This document shows positions 25,285-36,000 of a stretch of DNA of 64,000 nucleotides, piece after piece. The first letter of the stretch is position 1, and the number at the start of each line of letters is the position of its first letter. The notes beneath the pieces are model-generated. The model searched no databases and was not told the origin of the DNA. It saw only the letters and a list, made by a program, of their open reading frames with translations. The position numbers were made by a program, and so were the translations under genes. Origin of the DNA: Tetrastigma voinierianum (lineage: Eukaryota; Streptophyta; Magnoliopsida; Vitales; Vitaceae); NCBI GenBank assembly GCA_016808115.1, contig JAEQBH010000132.1, positions 558,001-622,000 on the forward strand, read 5' to 3'.

Positions 25285-26030
25285 TTGACATATCGGGACC
25301 CCGCCCATCGGGTAAAGGTCTCGTGCAAATTCATCATCGTAGTAGTGGATTACTTCACCAAGTGGGCTAAGGCCGAACCCTTAGCCACAATCACAGAGCA
25401 AAAGATACGCACTTTGTGGGGCGAAAGACGAGAGCGTGTGTCCGCATCCCAAGAGCCCTGCATCGATAACTAAAACAGCCACTGACAACGCTAAATTCAG
25501 AGATTTTCGTGTCGAAAGTCAGTCAAAATTATTACTCGCCCCTGAAGACACCCAAGAATCAAATGACAAAATAAGTTACCATCAACTCCTTAAAGTCGCT
25601 CAGCCACCAAGTTGGAAGACCTTAAGGGAAATTGGGTAGAATACCTCCCGGAGGTACTATGGGCCTACAGGACAACACAGAAGTCAGCAACTCGGGAAAC
25701 CCCATTTGCCCTAGCCTTTGGCACTGAGGCAGTAGCCCCCGTGGAGGTCGGAATAAAGTCTCCCAGGATCGAGTTAGCATCAGAGGAGCATAATGACGAG
25801 GCCCTTCGTCTAAACTTAGAACTCGATGAAAAGCGCGAGTGTGTTCAGCGCGTACGTAGGAAAGACGCGAAATGAACAGCGCACTATAATAAAAAGTCAA
25901 GCCCAGAGCTACATGCTCGCGCACTTAGTCTTAAAGAAGCTCCCCGCTAGCGAGGAAGAATCCAAATACATGAAAACTAGGCCCCAACCGAAGGTCCTTA
26001 CATCATATCCCAGTCGCCGACTGCATACCA
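25285..26030 (+). pseudogene. Integrase catalytic core and C-terminal part of the Tat element
   Basis: CKFIIVVVDYFTKWAKAEPL then ATITEQKI (about 25,324-25,410) is the first catalytic block (VDYFTKW.EA.PL.TIT). The next 200 bases are damaged. From 25,612 a clean frame reads WVEYLPEVLWAYRTTQKSAT, RETPFALAFGTEAVAPVEVG and LRLNLELDEKRE, the end of the core and start of the C-terminal region typical of the Tat branch. A shifted frame to about 25,975 ends LVLKKLPASEEE (GDLVL.K pattern). Integrase would insert new copies; the breaks make this copy inactive. Confidence 0.88.
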
Positions 26031-26999
26031 TGAACTCCAAACAAAAGGGAAAAATCTTGCAAGATGTGGCTGAATGCGTAAATACCTTGCCGCTTTTACC
26101 AATAAGGTCGGTTTGTAATATAGCCTTGTTAATTATTAGATGGCGAAGCCGAGTATTTGTTGATTACGTTTGTCGACATCTCATACAAGCCGATATATGA
26201 AAATCAGAAAAAGGCACAATGAGAAATTCATAGACATAAAAGGAAAAGTTTCTCTTTATCATAGACATAAAAGGAAAAGTTTCTCTTTATTTCAATTGAA
26301 CTACATTTAGTTACAATCAGTGGTGTCATCGATTACATCTTGAAAGCATTCAAGATGCGCCTTGAAAAAAAAAAAAAAAGAGGAGCAAAGGAGAAAGAGA
26401 TAATGAAAAGAAGGAGAAGGAAAGGAAAGAAGTGGAAAAGAGGAGAAGAAGAAAAGGGATGGAAGGAGTTTATGCAGAAGAAACAAAAAAGGGGAGAATG
26501 AGATGTGGAAGAAAAGATGAAAAAGAAGGAGAAGGAGAAGGGAGAAAAGAGAATAGGAGAGGAAGAAAAGAGGAGGAAGAAGAAGAATAAAACAGCAGAG
26601 CAAAGGCAAGAGATGCACCACCCTCTCTCGACGCATTCCTAAAGCAACAAGCTAGGGTCAACATGACTTGCATAAAGGAGACTAGGAAAACACAACTCCC
26701 ACAAGAAGAAAGCCGATTGCAACCGCTCCTGCACCTTCCATGTGGATCCCTGAAGACGATCAGACTTCGACATAATTCCATCTCGCACGCACCCACCACG
26801 TACCACAAAAGCCAAAGTATTCAAAACGTAAACTCATTAGCAATGAAGCCGCCATTTATAAGAAGGCCAAAGCACTCAAAAGGTCACCTGAACGTTCCAA
26901 ATTCTCCATCAATCAACATTAAAGGCGTTCGCACCTTTCAAAGAAAATCAGAAGTCGAATGGCCGCACGCAGCAGTCCAACTCAAACAGGTCGTGCAGC
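26031..26999. other. Untranslated region after pol of the Tat element
   Basis: Includes a perfect 36 bp-scale duplication around 26,231-26,290 (ATAGACATAAAAGGAAAAGT then TTCTCTTTAT, twice) and the homopurine tract listed separately. The open frame 26,663-27,118 shows no family resemblance and runs into the tandem array, so it is considered non-coding. Confidence 0.5.
26364..26614 (+). repeat. ~250 bp homopurine-rich (GA/A) tract
   Basis: The plus strand is almost purely A and G, mostly GAAAAGAGGAGAAG-type words with very few pyrimidines, starting with an A run at 26,365-26,378. It lies between pol and the tandem array of the Tat element. Confidence 0.85.
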
Positions 27000-27760
27000 C
27001 AAGGAGCCCAATTGCTCACTTTGACGAGCTCATCTACTCAAGACAGCCACGCTGCCTCGGTGGAGTCGACCAAATTTCAGCGATGATCGCTATTCCTGGG
27101 CTTGAACGCCACCGTTAGCCACAAATAGCCAGGAGCCCGGGGCCGCTTGCTCACTTTGGACGAGCTCATCTTACTCTAAACAGCCACGCTACTGTGAGTC
27201 GACCACCAGTTACATTGCCATTCCCATTGAACGCCACTCACACAGCCGTCAGAGCCCGGGGCTTGCTCACTTTGACGAGCTCATTTACTCAGACAGCCAC
27301 GCGCCTCAGAGTCGACCACCAGCTACATCGCCATTCGACTTAAACGCCACCAAGGCTGGGCGGCAAGCCGTGGAGCCCAGCTTGCTCACTTCGACGAGCC
27401 CATCTACTCGCATGCCACGCGCCTCGTGAGTCGACTCAGCTCAGCTACATCGCTCATTCGCTTGAAACTCACTTGCGCACACAAATGGGCCAGAGCCCGC
27501 TTGCTCACTTTGACGAGCTCATCTACTCGTGACAGCCACGCCGCCTCGGAGTCGACCGTACCAGCTACATCGTCATCTCGCCTTGAACGCCACCATGGCC
27601 ACAAACAGCCAGAGTCCAAATTTGCTCACTTTAACGAAGCTCATCTACTCGCACAGCCAAGCCGGCCTCAGAGTCGAACAGCCCAGGGCTACATCCCCCA
27701 TCTCTGGCCAACGCCACCAAGGCCACAACGCCGAGCCCGCTTGCTCACTGGACGAGCTCT
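27000..27760 (+). repeat. Tandem array of ~119 bp units, about seven copies
   Basis: Each unit reads GAGCCC..GCTTGCTCACTTTGACGAGCTCATCTACTC, then ACAGCCACGC.GCCTC, GAGTCGACC..AGCTACATCGCCAT and AACGCCACC. The GACGAGCTC landmark falls near 27,023, 27,160, 27,275, 27,393, 27,513, 27,634 and 27,752, giving a mean period of about 119-122. It directly precedes, and shares the GACGAGCTC core with, the 27 bp array. Confidence 0.88.
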
Positions 27761-30290
27761 TCCCTCTCGGGCCGCATGGACGAGTCTCGCCAAACACTTC
27801 GACATTGACGAGCTCTTCCCATCACTCACTTGGACGAGCCTCTACTCAACCCATCCGACGAGCTCTTCCCATCGCTCACCCTACGAGCTCTACTCAACTA
27901 TTCACATTGACGAGCTCTTCCCATCAGATCACTCGGACGAGCTCTACTCAACTATTCACTCTGACGAGCTCTTCCCATCACCACATGGACGAAGCTCTAC
28001 TAATCGCTCACTCCGACGAGCTCTTCCCATCAAGCCACATGAACGAAGCCCCCGCCAACTATTCATCACGAGCTCTTCCCATCGCTTCACTTCGACGAGC
28101 TCACTCAACTATTCACATTGACGAGCTCTTCTCCCACCAGCTCACATGGACGCCCGCCAACTATCTCACATTAACGAGCTCTTCCATCGGGCCATTTCCG
28201 ACGAGCTCTACTCAACTGCTCACTCTAAAGAGCTCTCCCATCAGCTTACTCGCCGAGCCTCACTCAACTATTCACATTGACGAGTTCTTCCCATCACTCA
28301 CTTGACGAGCTCTACTCAACCATTCACCCGACGAGCTCTTCCCATCGCTCACCCGATCGAGCCTACTCAACTATTCACATTGACGAGCTCTTCCCACCGT
28401 ATCACTCGGACGAGCTCTACTCAACCATTCACTCCGACGAGCTCTTCCCATCAGTCTGGTGGACGAGCTCTTGCCAACAATTCACATTGACGAGCTCTTC
28501 CCATCAGCTCACATGGACGAGCTCCTGCCAACAATTCACATTGACGAGCTCTTCCCATCGCTTCTACTCGGGACGAGCCCCACTCAACTATTCACATTGA
28601 TCGCAGTTCTTCCCATCAGTTCATGGATCTAGCTCCCGCCAACTATTCCTACTGACGAGCCTTCCCATCGCCCTCACTCGACGAGCTCTACTCAACTATT
28701 CACTCCGACGAGCTCTTCCCATCAGTTCACTCGATCGAGCTCTACTCAACTATTCACATTGACGAGCTCTTCCCATCAGTTCACTTGGACGAGCTCTACT
28801 CAACTATTCACTCCGACGAGCTCTTCCCATCAGTTCACATGGACGAGCTCCTGCCAACTATTCACATTGACGAGCTCTTCCCATCAGTTCACATGGACGA
28901 GCTCCTGCCAACTAGTTCACATTGACGAGCTCTTCCCATCAGTTTACTTGGACGAGCTCTACTCAACTATTCACATTGACGAGCTCTTCCCATCAGTTCA
29001 CATGGACGAGCTCCTGCCAACTATTCACATTGACGAGCTCTCCCACTCGGGCTACTTAGACGAGCCCCACTCAACCTGTTCACTCGACGAGCTCTTCTTC
29101 GGCCCCACATGGACGAGCTCCCCGCCAACCATTCATCGACGAGCTCTTCCCATCGGGCCTCACATGGACGAGCTCCTGCCACAATTCACATTGACGAGCT
29201 CTTCCCATCAGTTCACTTGGACGAGCTCTACTCAACTATTCACTCCGACGAGCTCTTCCCATCAGTTCACTTGGACGAGCTCTACTCAACTGTTCACTCT
29301 GACGAGCTCTTCCTCTCAGTTCACATGGACGAGCTCCTGCCAGCAATTCACATTGACGAGCTCTTCCCATCAGTTTACTTGGACGAGCTCTACTCAACTA
29401 TTCACTCCGACGAGCTCTTCCCATCAGTTCACATGGACGAGCTCTACTCAACTGTTCACTCTGACGAGCTCTTCCCACCAGTTCACATGGACGAGCTCCT
29501 GCCAACTATTCACATTGACGAGCTCTTCCCATCAGTTCACATGGACGAGCTCCTGCCAACTATTCACATTGACGAGCTCTTCCCATCAGTTTACTTAGAC
29601 GAGCTCTACTGAACTATTCACATTGACGAGCTCTTCCCATCAGTTCACATGGACGAGCTCCTTCCAACTATTCACATTGACGAGTTCTTCCCATTAGTTT
29701 ACTTGGACGAGCTCTACTCAACTGTTCACTATGACGAGCTCTTCTTCGGGCCTCACATGGACGAGCCCGCCAACCATTCACATTGACTCCAGCCTCTTCC
29801 CATCGCTCACTTGACGAGCTCCCGCCAAAGAATTCATCGCGAGCTCTTCCCATCGCCCACTCGACGAGCTCTACTCAATCATTCACCCGACAGCTCTTCC
29901 CACTCAGTTCACTCAACGAACTCTACTCAACTGTTCACTCGACGAGCTCTTCCTCTCGCTCACATGGACGAGCCCCGCCGCACCACATCGACGAAGCTCT
30001 TCCCATCGGGGGATTACTGACGAGCTCTACTCAACTATTCACCCTGACGAGCTCTTCCCAACAGTTCACTCAGACGAGCTCTACTCAACTATTCTCATAC
30101 TGACGAGCCTTCCCCAGCCTCCCACTAACCATTCACATCGACGAGCCTTCCCATCGCTCACTTGACGAGCTTCCACTAACCTGCTCACTCCGACGAGCCT
30201 TCCCTCCCGCCCATGGACGTAGCTTCTCACAAATGATTCACGGATCTAGCTCCCGCCAAACATTTACATTGACAAGCTCTATCCACCTAC
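27752..30290 (+). repeat. Satellite-like array of 27 bp monomers in 54 bp dimers, roughly 90 copies
   Basis: Monomer A is GACGAGCTCTTCCCATCAGT plus TCACATG. Monomer B is GACGAGCTCTACTCAACTAT plus TCACATT, or the variant with CTCCTGCCAACTAT. A and B alternate, so the higher-order unit is 54 bp. Units between about 28,720 and 29,720 are nearly identical; those at both edges are diverged or shortened. Every monomer has a GAGCTC hexamer. Because 27 is a multiple of 3 and the monomer has no stop codon, all three plus frames are open for long stretches (up to 279 codons, repeating DELFPSVHMDELLPTIHI). These are considered repeat artefacts. Confidence 0.95.
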
Positions 30291-30710
30291 TTGCATTGAC
30301 GACCTCACTGGTGCGGTGTCACAAGAACTTAGGAAATCGCCTCTCGACCACAATAAGCAGCCGATGGAAGTCAAGAATCCGCACGACGACCCCAGCCACA
30401 AACAGACGTGCAATTTAAGGAACCAAGTTAATCCCATGCCACAAATGACGGTTAGAGGCTCCGCTTGACAAACCCACCTACACCGACCGTACAACCTAGG
30501 AACCGCATCTGCAAGCAAAATAGAAAACGAGGCCTCAATGGTTCGCTTGACGAGCCCGATTGCTCGACCTCAACGCGAGCTATTCAGCCAAGGAGAAAGT
30601 AAAATATCCGTGAGCGAGAACGCAAATCTTTAAAAATGAGTATTTATTAAAAGGAGGGCTATTATAGGTCTCATAGCCTCGTGCCCGACAAAAGAAAACG
30701 TGGGTATATA

Positions 30711-30711
<1 letters not shown>

Positions 30712-30742
<31 letters not shown>
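30712..30742. repeat. (TA)n microsatellite
   Basis: About 30 bp of TA repeats near the end of the antisense ORF of the Tat element. Confidence 0.9.
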
Positions 30743-30744
<2 letters not shown>

Positions 30745-31689
30745 TCGACATCAGCAAACAGAGATTTGTTACGGAGTTCAAAGCCGCCAGGAGGAACGGA
30801 CGACGAAGATGGGGAATGGGCCTCAACAGGAGTACCAGGATCTTGAGAATAGTTCAGAGAAAAAGACTCCTCCGCTTCTTCGTCATTGGGGAGGTCGGGT
30901 TGAAGTCCAACTGAGTATGCGGAATAGCTTTCGTTGAAAAAGCTTGAGCCACCCGGGCCCATCGTGTCACGCCCCGAACTCCTATTCGACCCGATCATGG
31001 ATCCGAACCCGCTTCTCGGACGAGACCAACACCGGGATTCTGACCCCGATTTTTTTTTTTTAAGACGAACCGTACCGTGGGTACGGCCCATCCTATAATA
31101 ACAAAATATTATATACAAATTGAAAGAACTACCACCGAGGGAATCCATCAAAATCTAGACACATATAATCGAGTCCCATTTACAAATACAAATCGAATTT
31201 TTACATTTACAACCAGAGCTGAACTCATGGAACCCAAGGCGTGTTGGCCCGGGCCTGCAGCGCGGATGTTTGGCCGAGGTCTTCTCACCTACACGATTAA
31301 AAACCCGTGCTAAGATTTACGCCAAGTGGGAAGGATATCTTATAACTCTATAATCGATGCACATGCATTTAGACCGAATCATAATAACCTTTATAAATGT
31401 AAATGTATATCAAAATCATCATGAATTATATAATCCAATATATAATGTGTCGATCATATTCGTATAAACTTGGGACATATACAATGGCAAGGCATCCAAT
31501 TCATCTTTACATAACTCATGATTTTCTCTGATTTCGTGTCGGGTTCCTATTCGTGTCATCAAAATAATTTCGTCTACTTGTACTCAGGATTTTTATCGTA
31601 ATGCTTATGTCTCCCATAGGATCCATATTTATGCTTATTCAAATTCCGTAAACGGTACTGAACTTATAGTTATAAATAATCTTATAATA

Positions 31690-32800
31690 CTTACCGTAAA
31701 CTACACTTGTTCGTATACCCTGTGAGGTATCAGTAGAACACAACGAGTACCGGATTTGCGGAACTTAATCTTATACGGGAGTACCCGTAAGTACTACTTG
31801 ATCAAATGTCTGCTCTGATACCAACTTGTGTTGGTATCATATCCCAACAAGTCCTAGGTTAACGTATACCTATACTCATACGGGAGTACCTGTAGGTACT
31901 ACTGAGTTTATCCTTATCCGGAGCTTATGCGGAGATACCAGAGGTACTACGTAAATTGATCGTATACGGCACCTGCAGGTACTACAATCTAATCAGATAC
32001 GAGGTACCCTGAGGCTACGTAACTTATATTAGTACTTCGTATCTTATACTTGTACTACAGAGCCTATCCTTGTCTTACGGATCTTCTACTTGTACTACAG
32101 AGTTTATTCTGGTATTTCGGATCTTATCCTGGTATTACGGAGCATATACATGTATTTTAGATTTTATACATGTATTACAGAACTTATACATGTATTTCAG
32201 ATCTTATACATGTATTTTTATCTTGTTACGACTTACGTAGTATATACTTGTCTTACGTGAACTTATACTAGTCTTGGCGTAACTTATACCGATCTTACTT
32301 AAACTTATATTGGCATTACTGAATCCTATACCTGGTATTACTAACTTATACTCGTATTACTGAACTTATACCTGGTCTTACTTTAACTTATACTTGTTTT
32401 GCAATTTATTATCAGTTCTATGGATCTTATTCTCTTGCGGTGAAAGTATTCGTGAGGTACGTACATGACTTATACTTAATTTTACGTAATAACTTACACT
32501 TATTTTCCGGGATAATGAGTACCCGTGGGTACTACCTGACTTATACTTATCTTATTTGATAAGGGAGTACCTTTAGTACTAATGGACTTATACTTGTTTT
32601 ACCGATACTGAGTACCCGTAGATACCACCGATTTAATCAAGAGAAAGGCACCCTAGGTACAATTAACTTTACAGATATGGAGTACCCAGGTACTACGTAA
32701 CTTAATCGCATACAGAGTACCCCAGAGGTACTACGTAACTTAATCAGATACAGGAGTACCCGTAGGTACCACAGAACTTACTATATTCATTTCTTATTCA
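31690..32800 (+). repeat. Short tandem repeats with GTACC..GGTAC inverted cores inside the solo LTR
   Basis: Two types occur. The ~45 bp type, AGTACCCGTAGGTACTACGT then AACTTAATC.GATACAGG, is found at about 31,770-32,000 and 32,510-32,780. The ~20 bp type, CTTATACTTGTATTACGGA, is found at about 32,010-32,420. The first type contains perfect or near-perfect GTACC-N4-GGTAC inverted repeats in most units. Confidence 0.8.
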
Positions 32801-32929
32801 TTATTCAAAGTCTTATCATATAATTGTTAGATTGCCTAGACCAGTAATACGGAATGAGTAGGACATACACGGGCCAAGTACCCGAAGGTACAATATGATC
32901 GTAGAGTGTAGTCGCACTAATCAGAGTAT

Positions 32930-33030
32930 ACTACGCCGGGGCACAATCGCAGAGTGCCGCCGCACTAGTCAGAGTACCTCATACTAATGCGCCGGCGACG
33001 GCCGAGCGCCGCCGCACTAATCAGACACGT
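32930..33030 (+). repeat. Short GC-rich repeats (GCCGCACTAATCAGA)
   Basis: GAGTGTAGTCGCACTAATCAGAGTA, GAGTGCCGCCGCACTAGTCAGAGTA and GAGCGCCGCCGCACTAATCAGA recur within about 120 bp inside the solo LTR (from about 32,902). Confidence 0.7.
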
Positions 33031-36000
33031 GAGTGCCGTGTTCTTTAATAACCGGTCTTAGATAGTTTTACAATTATAAGAGTTCGGGGTGAGCATACTT
33101 CTTATAATAGGGCATTATTAGCCACATTATGTGTTCATGACAGATTGTAATTCACGTTCATGGTCACATGTCAGTTCGTTTTCAAACTACATATCGTATT
33201 ATTGTTTCATGAACACATCTATGCATTTTGCATTTCCTACATTTTTCATGTTACCATTACAAACGGCATTTCACATACTTGCACAGTATAATGCCTATGT
33301 TTTCACACATCATTCATGTATTCTATTCCCTCAATGAATCAACTTTACTTAGAAATTGGAATCACTCCAATCGGATCATCTAAACCCAAGTTATGCATTG
33401 TCATGCCAACTAGCTCTGCCACCGATTTTACCGAGGGACAGTTTGCAATATTCATTTTTCCAATGCTTTGTCTCCATATTTGACACTGGTTCTTTGTATT
33501 TCTTTAAAGCTAAGGTGCTAAGGGTTCATCTCCAATTGGAATCACCCAAATCGGAGCACTGAACTAAGTTACGTCCAAACAAATCCTGACTACTTATGTT
33601 CAAAATCGAAATCTGGAATTGGGTTTGCACATGGACCCTACCCTTGAGTGAATTTTGAGCCACTTAGAGCTAGAATTTGATGATGGCTATTTCTCTAGGT
33701 TTGGTTCTCCTTGAAGTCTATTTTAATTGGCCACTTGAATCACTCAAATTGGATAAGAAATGAGAAAGTTATGGCCAAAATATAAAAACTGGTCGAAATA
33801 GAAACCGTAATTGTGGTGTACTCAAGATATAATGTGTACCCCAAGACACATTGGCCAAAAATGACCGTAACACAAGTGTACTGCATGTTCAAAGTGTACC
33901 GGTACACATCACCCGGAAATGCCCAGAATGTGTTTTTTCTCCTCTTTTTCATGCACTTTTCCATCCCAAACCAAATCTATACTTTATATACACTTCAAAA
34001 TCATTTCAAATTCATCTTATAACCTCAATTATACTCAAATCATCTTTCAATGGATATCTTCTTCCAAATTCTTTCATGAATCACTAAAACTATCTTAATA
34101 TGGGCTATAACCCATATACAAACTGTTAATTAAGATTTGTTAGGTTTGTTCAAACCCTAACTCAATTTCCTTTCATTTGAACCATGAATCCAACAACAAA
34201 GGGAGGATTCCATACTTGGTCTTGTTCAGGGGTTTTACTAACTCACTTCAAGAAATCTAAGGTTAGGATGTACCATCAAACCTCAGATGAAACAAGATAT
34301 TAACCATATCAAGCCTTATTATTCATGGATCCATGATAAATCCATACTAAAGTGAAGTTTCCATACCTTGTTGGCTTGATCTTCATTCCTCCATCTTCTT
34401 CCTCTCTCTCCTCTTCTCTCTCCTTCACGTTTTTGGTCCTCCCCCAAAATGAGACCAACTTTGGTCTTTTAATCCCATCTTGTTAAGCCATGCTTGGCCC
34501 TCCAAATAAAAACCCATTTTGGGTTAACTTTTCTTTATTTGCTTTTTGGCCCTCCAACTCTTGGACAATTGTATTTTAATTTTTATTGTATTTTCGCTCT
34601 ACCTTCTAGGAATTACACCACACCTTTATTATTTATACTTGCCTCAATTCTTATTAACTTATGACTTTAAGCCCTTATTAAATTACAATTTTCATTCTTA
34701 AGTTTTGTAACTTTCCTATTTCTTTGTTCATTATTCATTGAACTCAACAATGAGGTTGCAAAATCAAATATGTCAAAATATCATATATGGAGATTTCTGC
34801 AGTTACACATCGAGCACTACTGTCCTTCGCTTGTCTAATAACCTCATCTCTTTGAGCAACTAAACTAACTCCGCGATGAAGATCCGCGCGCAACTGGGTG
34901 ACACTCTCATTCAAACGTTCACCAAGTTTCAAGCCGGAGGACTCACGACGAGTAGCTCCTGGGGCAAAGATCTGTCCTCTAAGCTTCGCTGACGGCCGCC
35001 TTCAGCCAGCCTCCTTTATCGTCAAATCATCATCGGGCTGCACTGTAGGGCTCCATTCTTCTCTGAAGATCCCGCTACCGCCGGATGTGATGAGCTCCTC
35101 CCAACCATTTGAAGCTCACACCGGGGCGCACTTCAAATTTCTCTCTGTCTCAATCAAATCATTTTATCGCGACTGAGCGCATCCCGAACCCTCCCGGGCT
35201 CGCCTTCTGGCCTGTCAGCTACTGACCTCATCTTCTACTCTCGCCCGAGCGATCCGACGTGGTATGTTTTAGGATCGATTTAAGTCGCTCCACTTCTTCC
35301 ATTCATATCCCGCACTCGCCCCCGCAGCCCCTGGGCTCGTTCTCAGACCCGAGAGCGGTCGCCGCCTTTATAAATCCCGGCAATTTCACGTGCTTTATTT
35401 AGTTTGGCCTTTCACAGTCTCTTCAAATGAGTGGCTACCGTGATATCAAATTATGAAGTTAACGCTCAACACTTGAATCAAAGATGGGAGTAAGCACGAT
35501 TGAGACTTTACCGATGCAACCCCGAAGGAGCTGAAAAAGACAGAGCCTCATCAACAGCAACGCGACCTCCCAAGGTCGAACTTCGAGGGACTCGACGAGA
35601 CCGCACCTACGCGAGTCTCTAAGACAGAGAGCAAAGAGTCCATGTTTTCGGGCCAACTTTTGGTTTCTGCTTTCTCTTCAGCCGCCCCTTCAAGGAGGTG
35701 ACTTGGCATCTCTTTCTCAAGGGATTCCGCACTAAGAGGGTATGAATCGCCAATCCACGTCGACACCGCACCCAAGAGACTTTTATTCTACGACAGGCTT
35801 AAGGAGGCGGCTCAAAACCACGGAGCTCCTGGGCCAGCATGATGGCGCCCGCCCCTGCCTCGGCAGAGAAGCTCTGAGACGCCCCCACTTCGAACCTTGG
35901 CCGAACTGTACCCTGGCCCTTCTCGCGGAGCTTGATTTTTCCGCATCCGGGCTTCCGAGACATCGCCCCCAAATGAACCAAAATCTCTCCCCTGGTAGGA

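Larger units (their letters stand above)
30960..34812 (-). mobile_element. Solo LTR, 3.84 kb, with perfect target duplication
   Basis: The LTR spans 30,965-34,807, from TGTCACGCCCCGAACTCC to CTGCAGTTACA on the plus strand. It is flanked by CATCG at 30,960-30,964 and 34,808-34,812, a perfect 5 bp duplication. On the minus strand it starts TGTAACTGCAG and ends GGGGCGTGACA. It carries the same landmarks as the LTRs at 132-2,618 and 2,942-7,451 (CTTAGCACGGGTTTTTAATC, GTGTAGGTG and AATGGGACTCGAT, all read on the minus strand), so all three belong to one family. No internal coding region remains; recombination between two LTRs is the usual cause. It is younger than the Tat element it interrupts. 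Confidence 0.88.

Noticed and set aside
26307..26636. 109-codon minus-strand frame rich in Leu, Phe and Ser
   Set aside because: Antisense of the homopurine tract, hence pyrimidine-rich codons; compositional artefact.
28759..29598. 279-codon open frame and overlapping frames of 167-258 codons as protein genes
   Set aside because: They are produced by a 27 bp stop-free tandem repeat in every plus frame; no start context or family similarity.
27752..30290. CRISPR array (regular 27 bp units)
   Set aside because: Repeats are directly adjacent with no unique spacers, and the genome is a plant.
30630..31151. 173-codon minus-strand frame as one protein
   Set aside because: It crosses the solo LTR boundary, a target duplication and a (TA)n tract; only the part left of 30,960 belongs to the Tat antisense ORF.
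31811..31826. Primer-binding site of a complete LTR element at 30,965-34,807
   Set aside because: GCTCTGATACCA is present, but the flanking sequence does not resemble the LTR end TGTCACGCCCCG, and the whole 3.84 kb is bounded by one CATCG duplication, so a solo LTR fits better.
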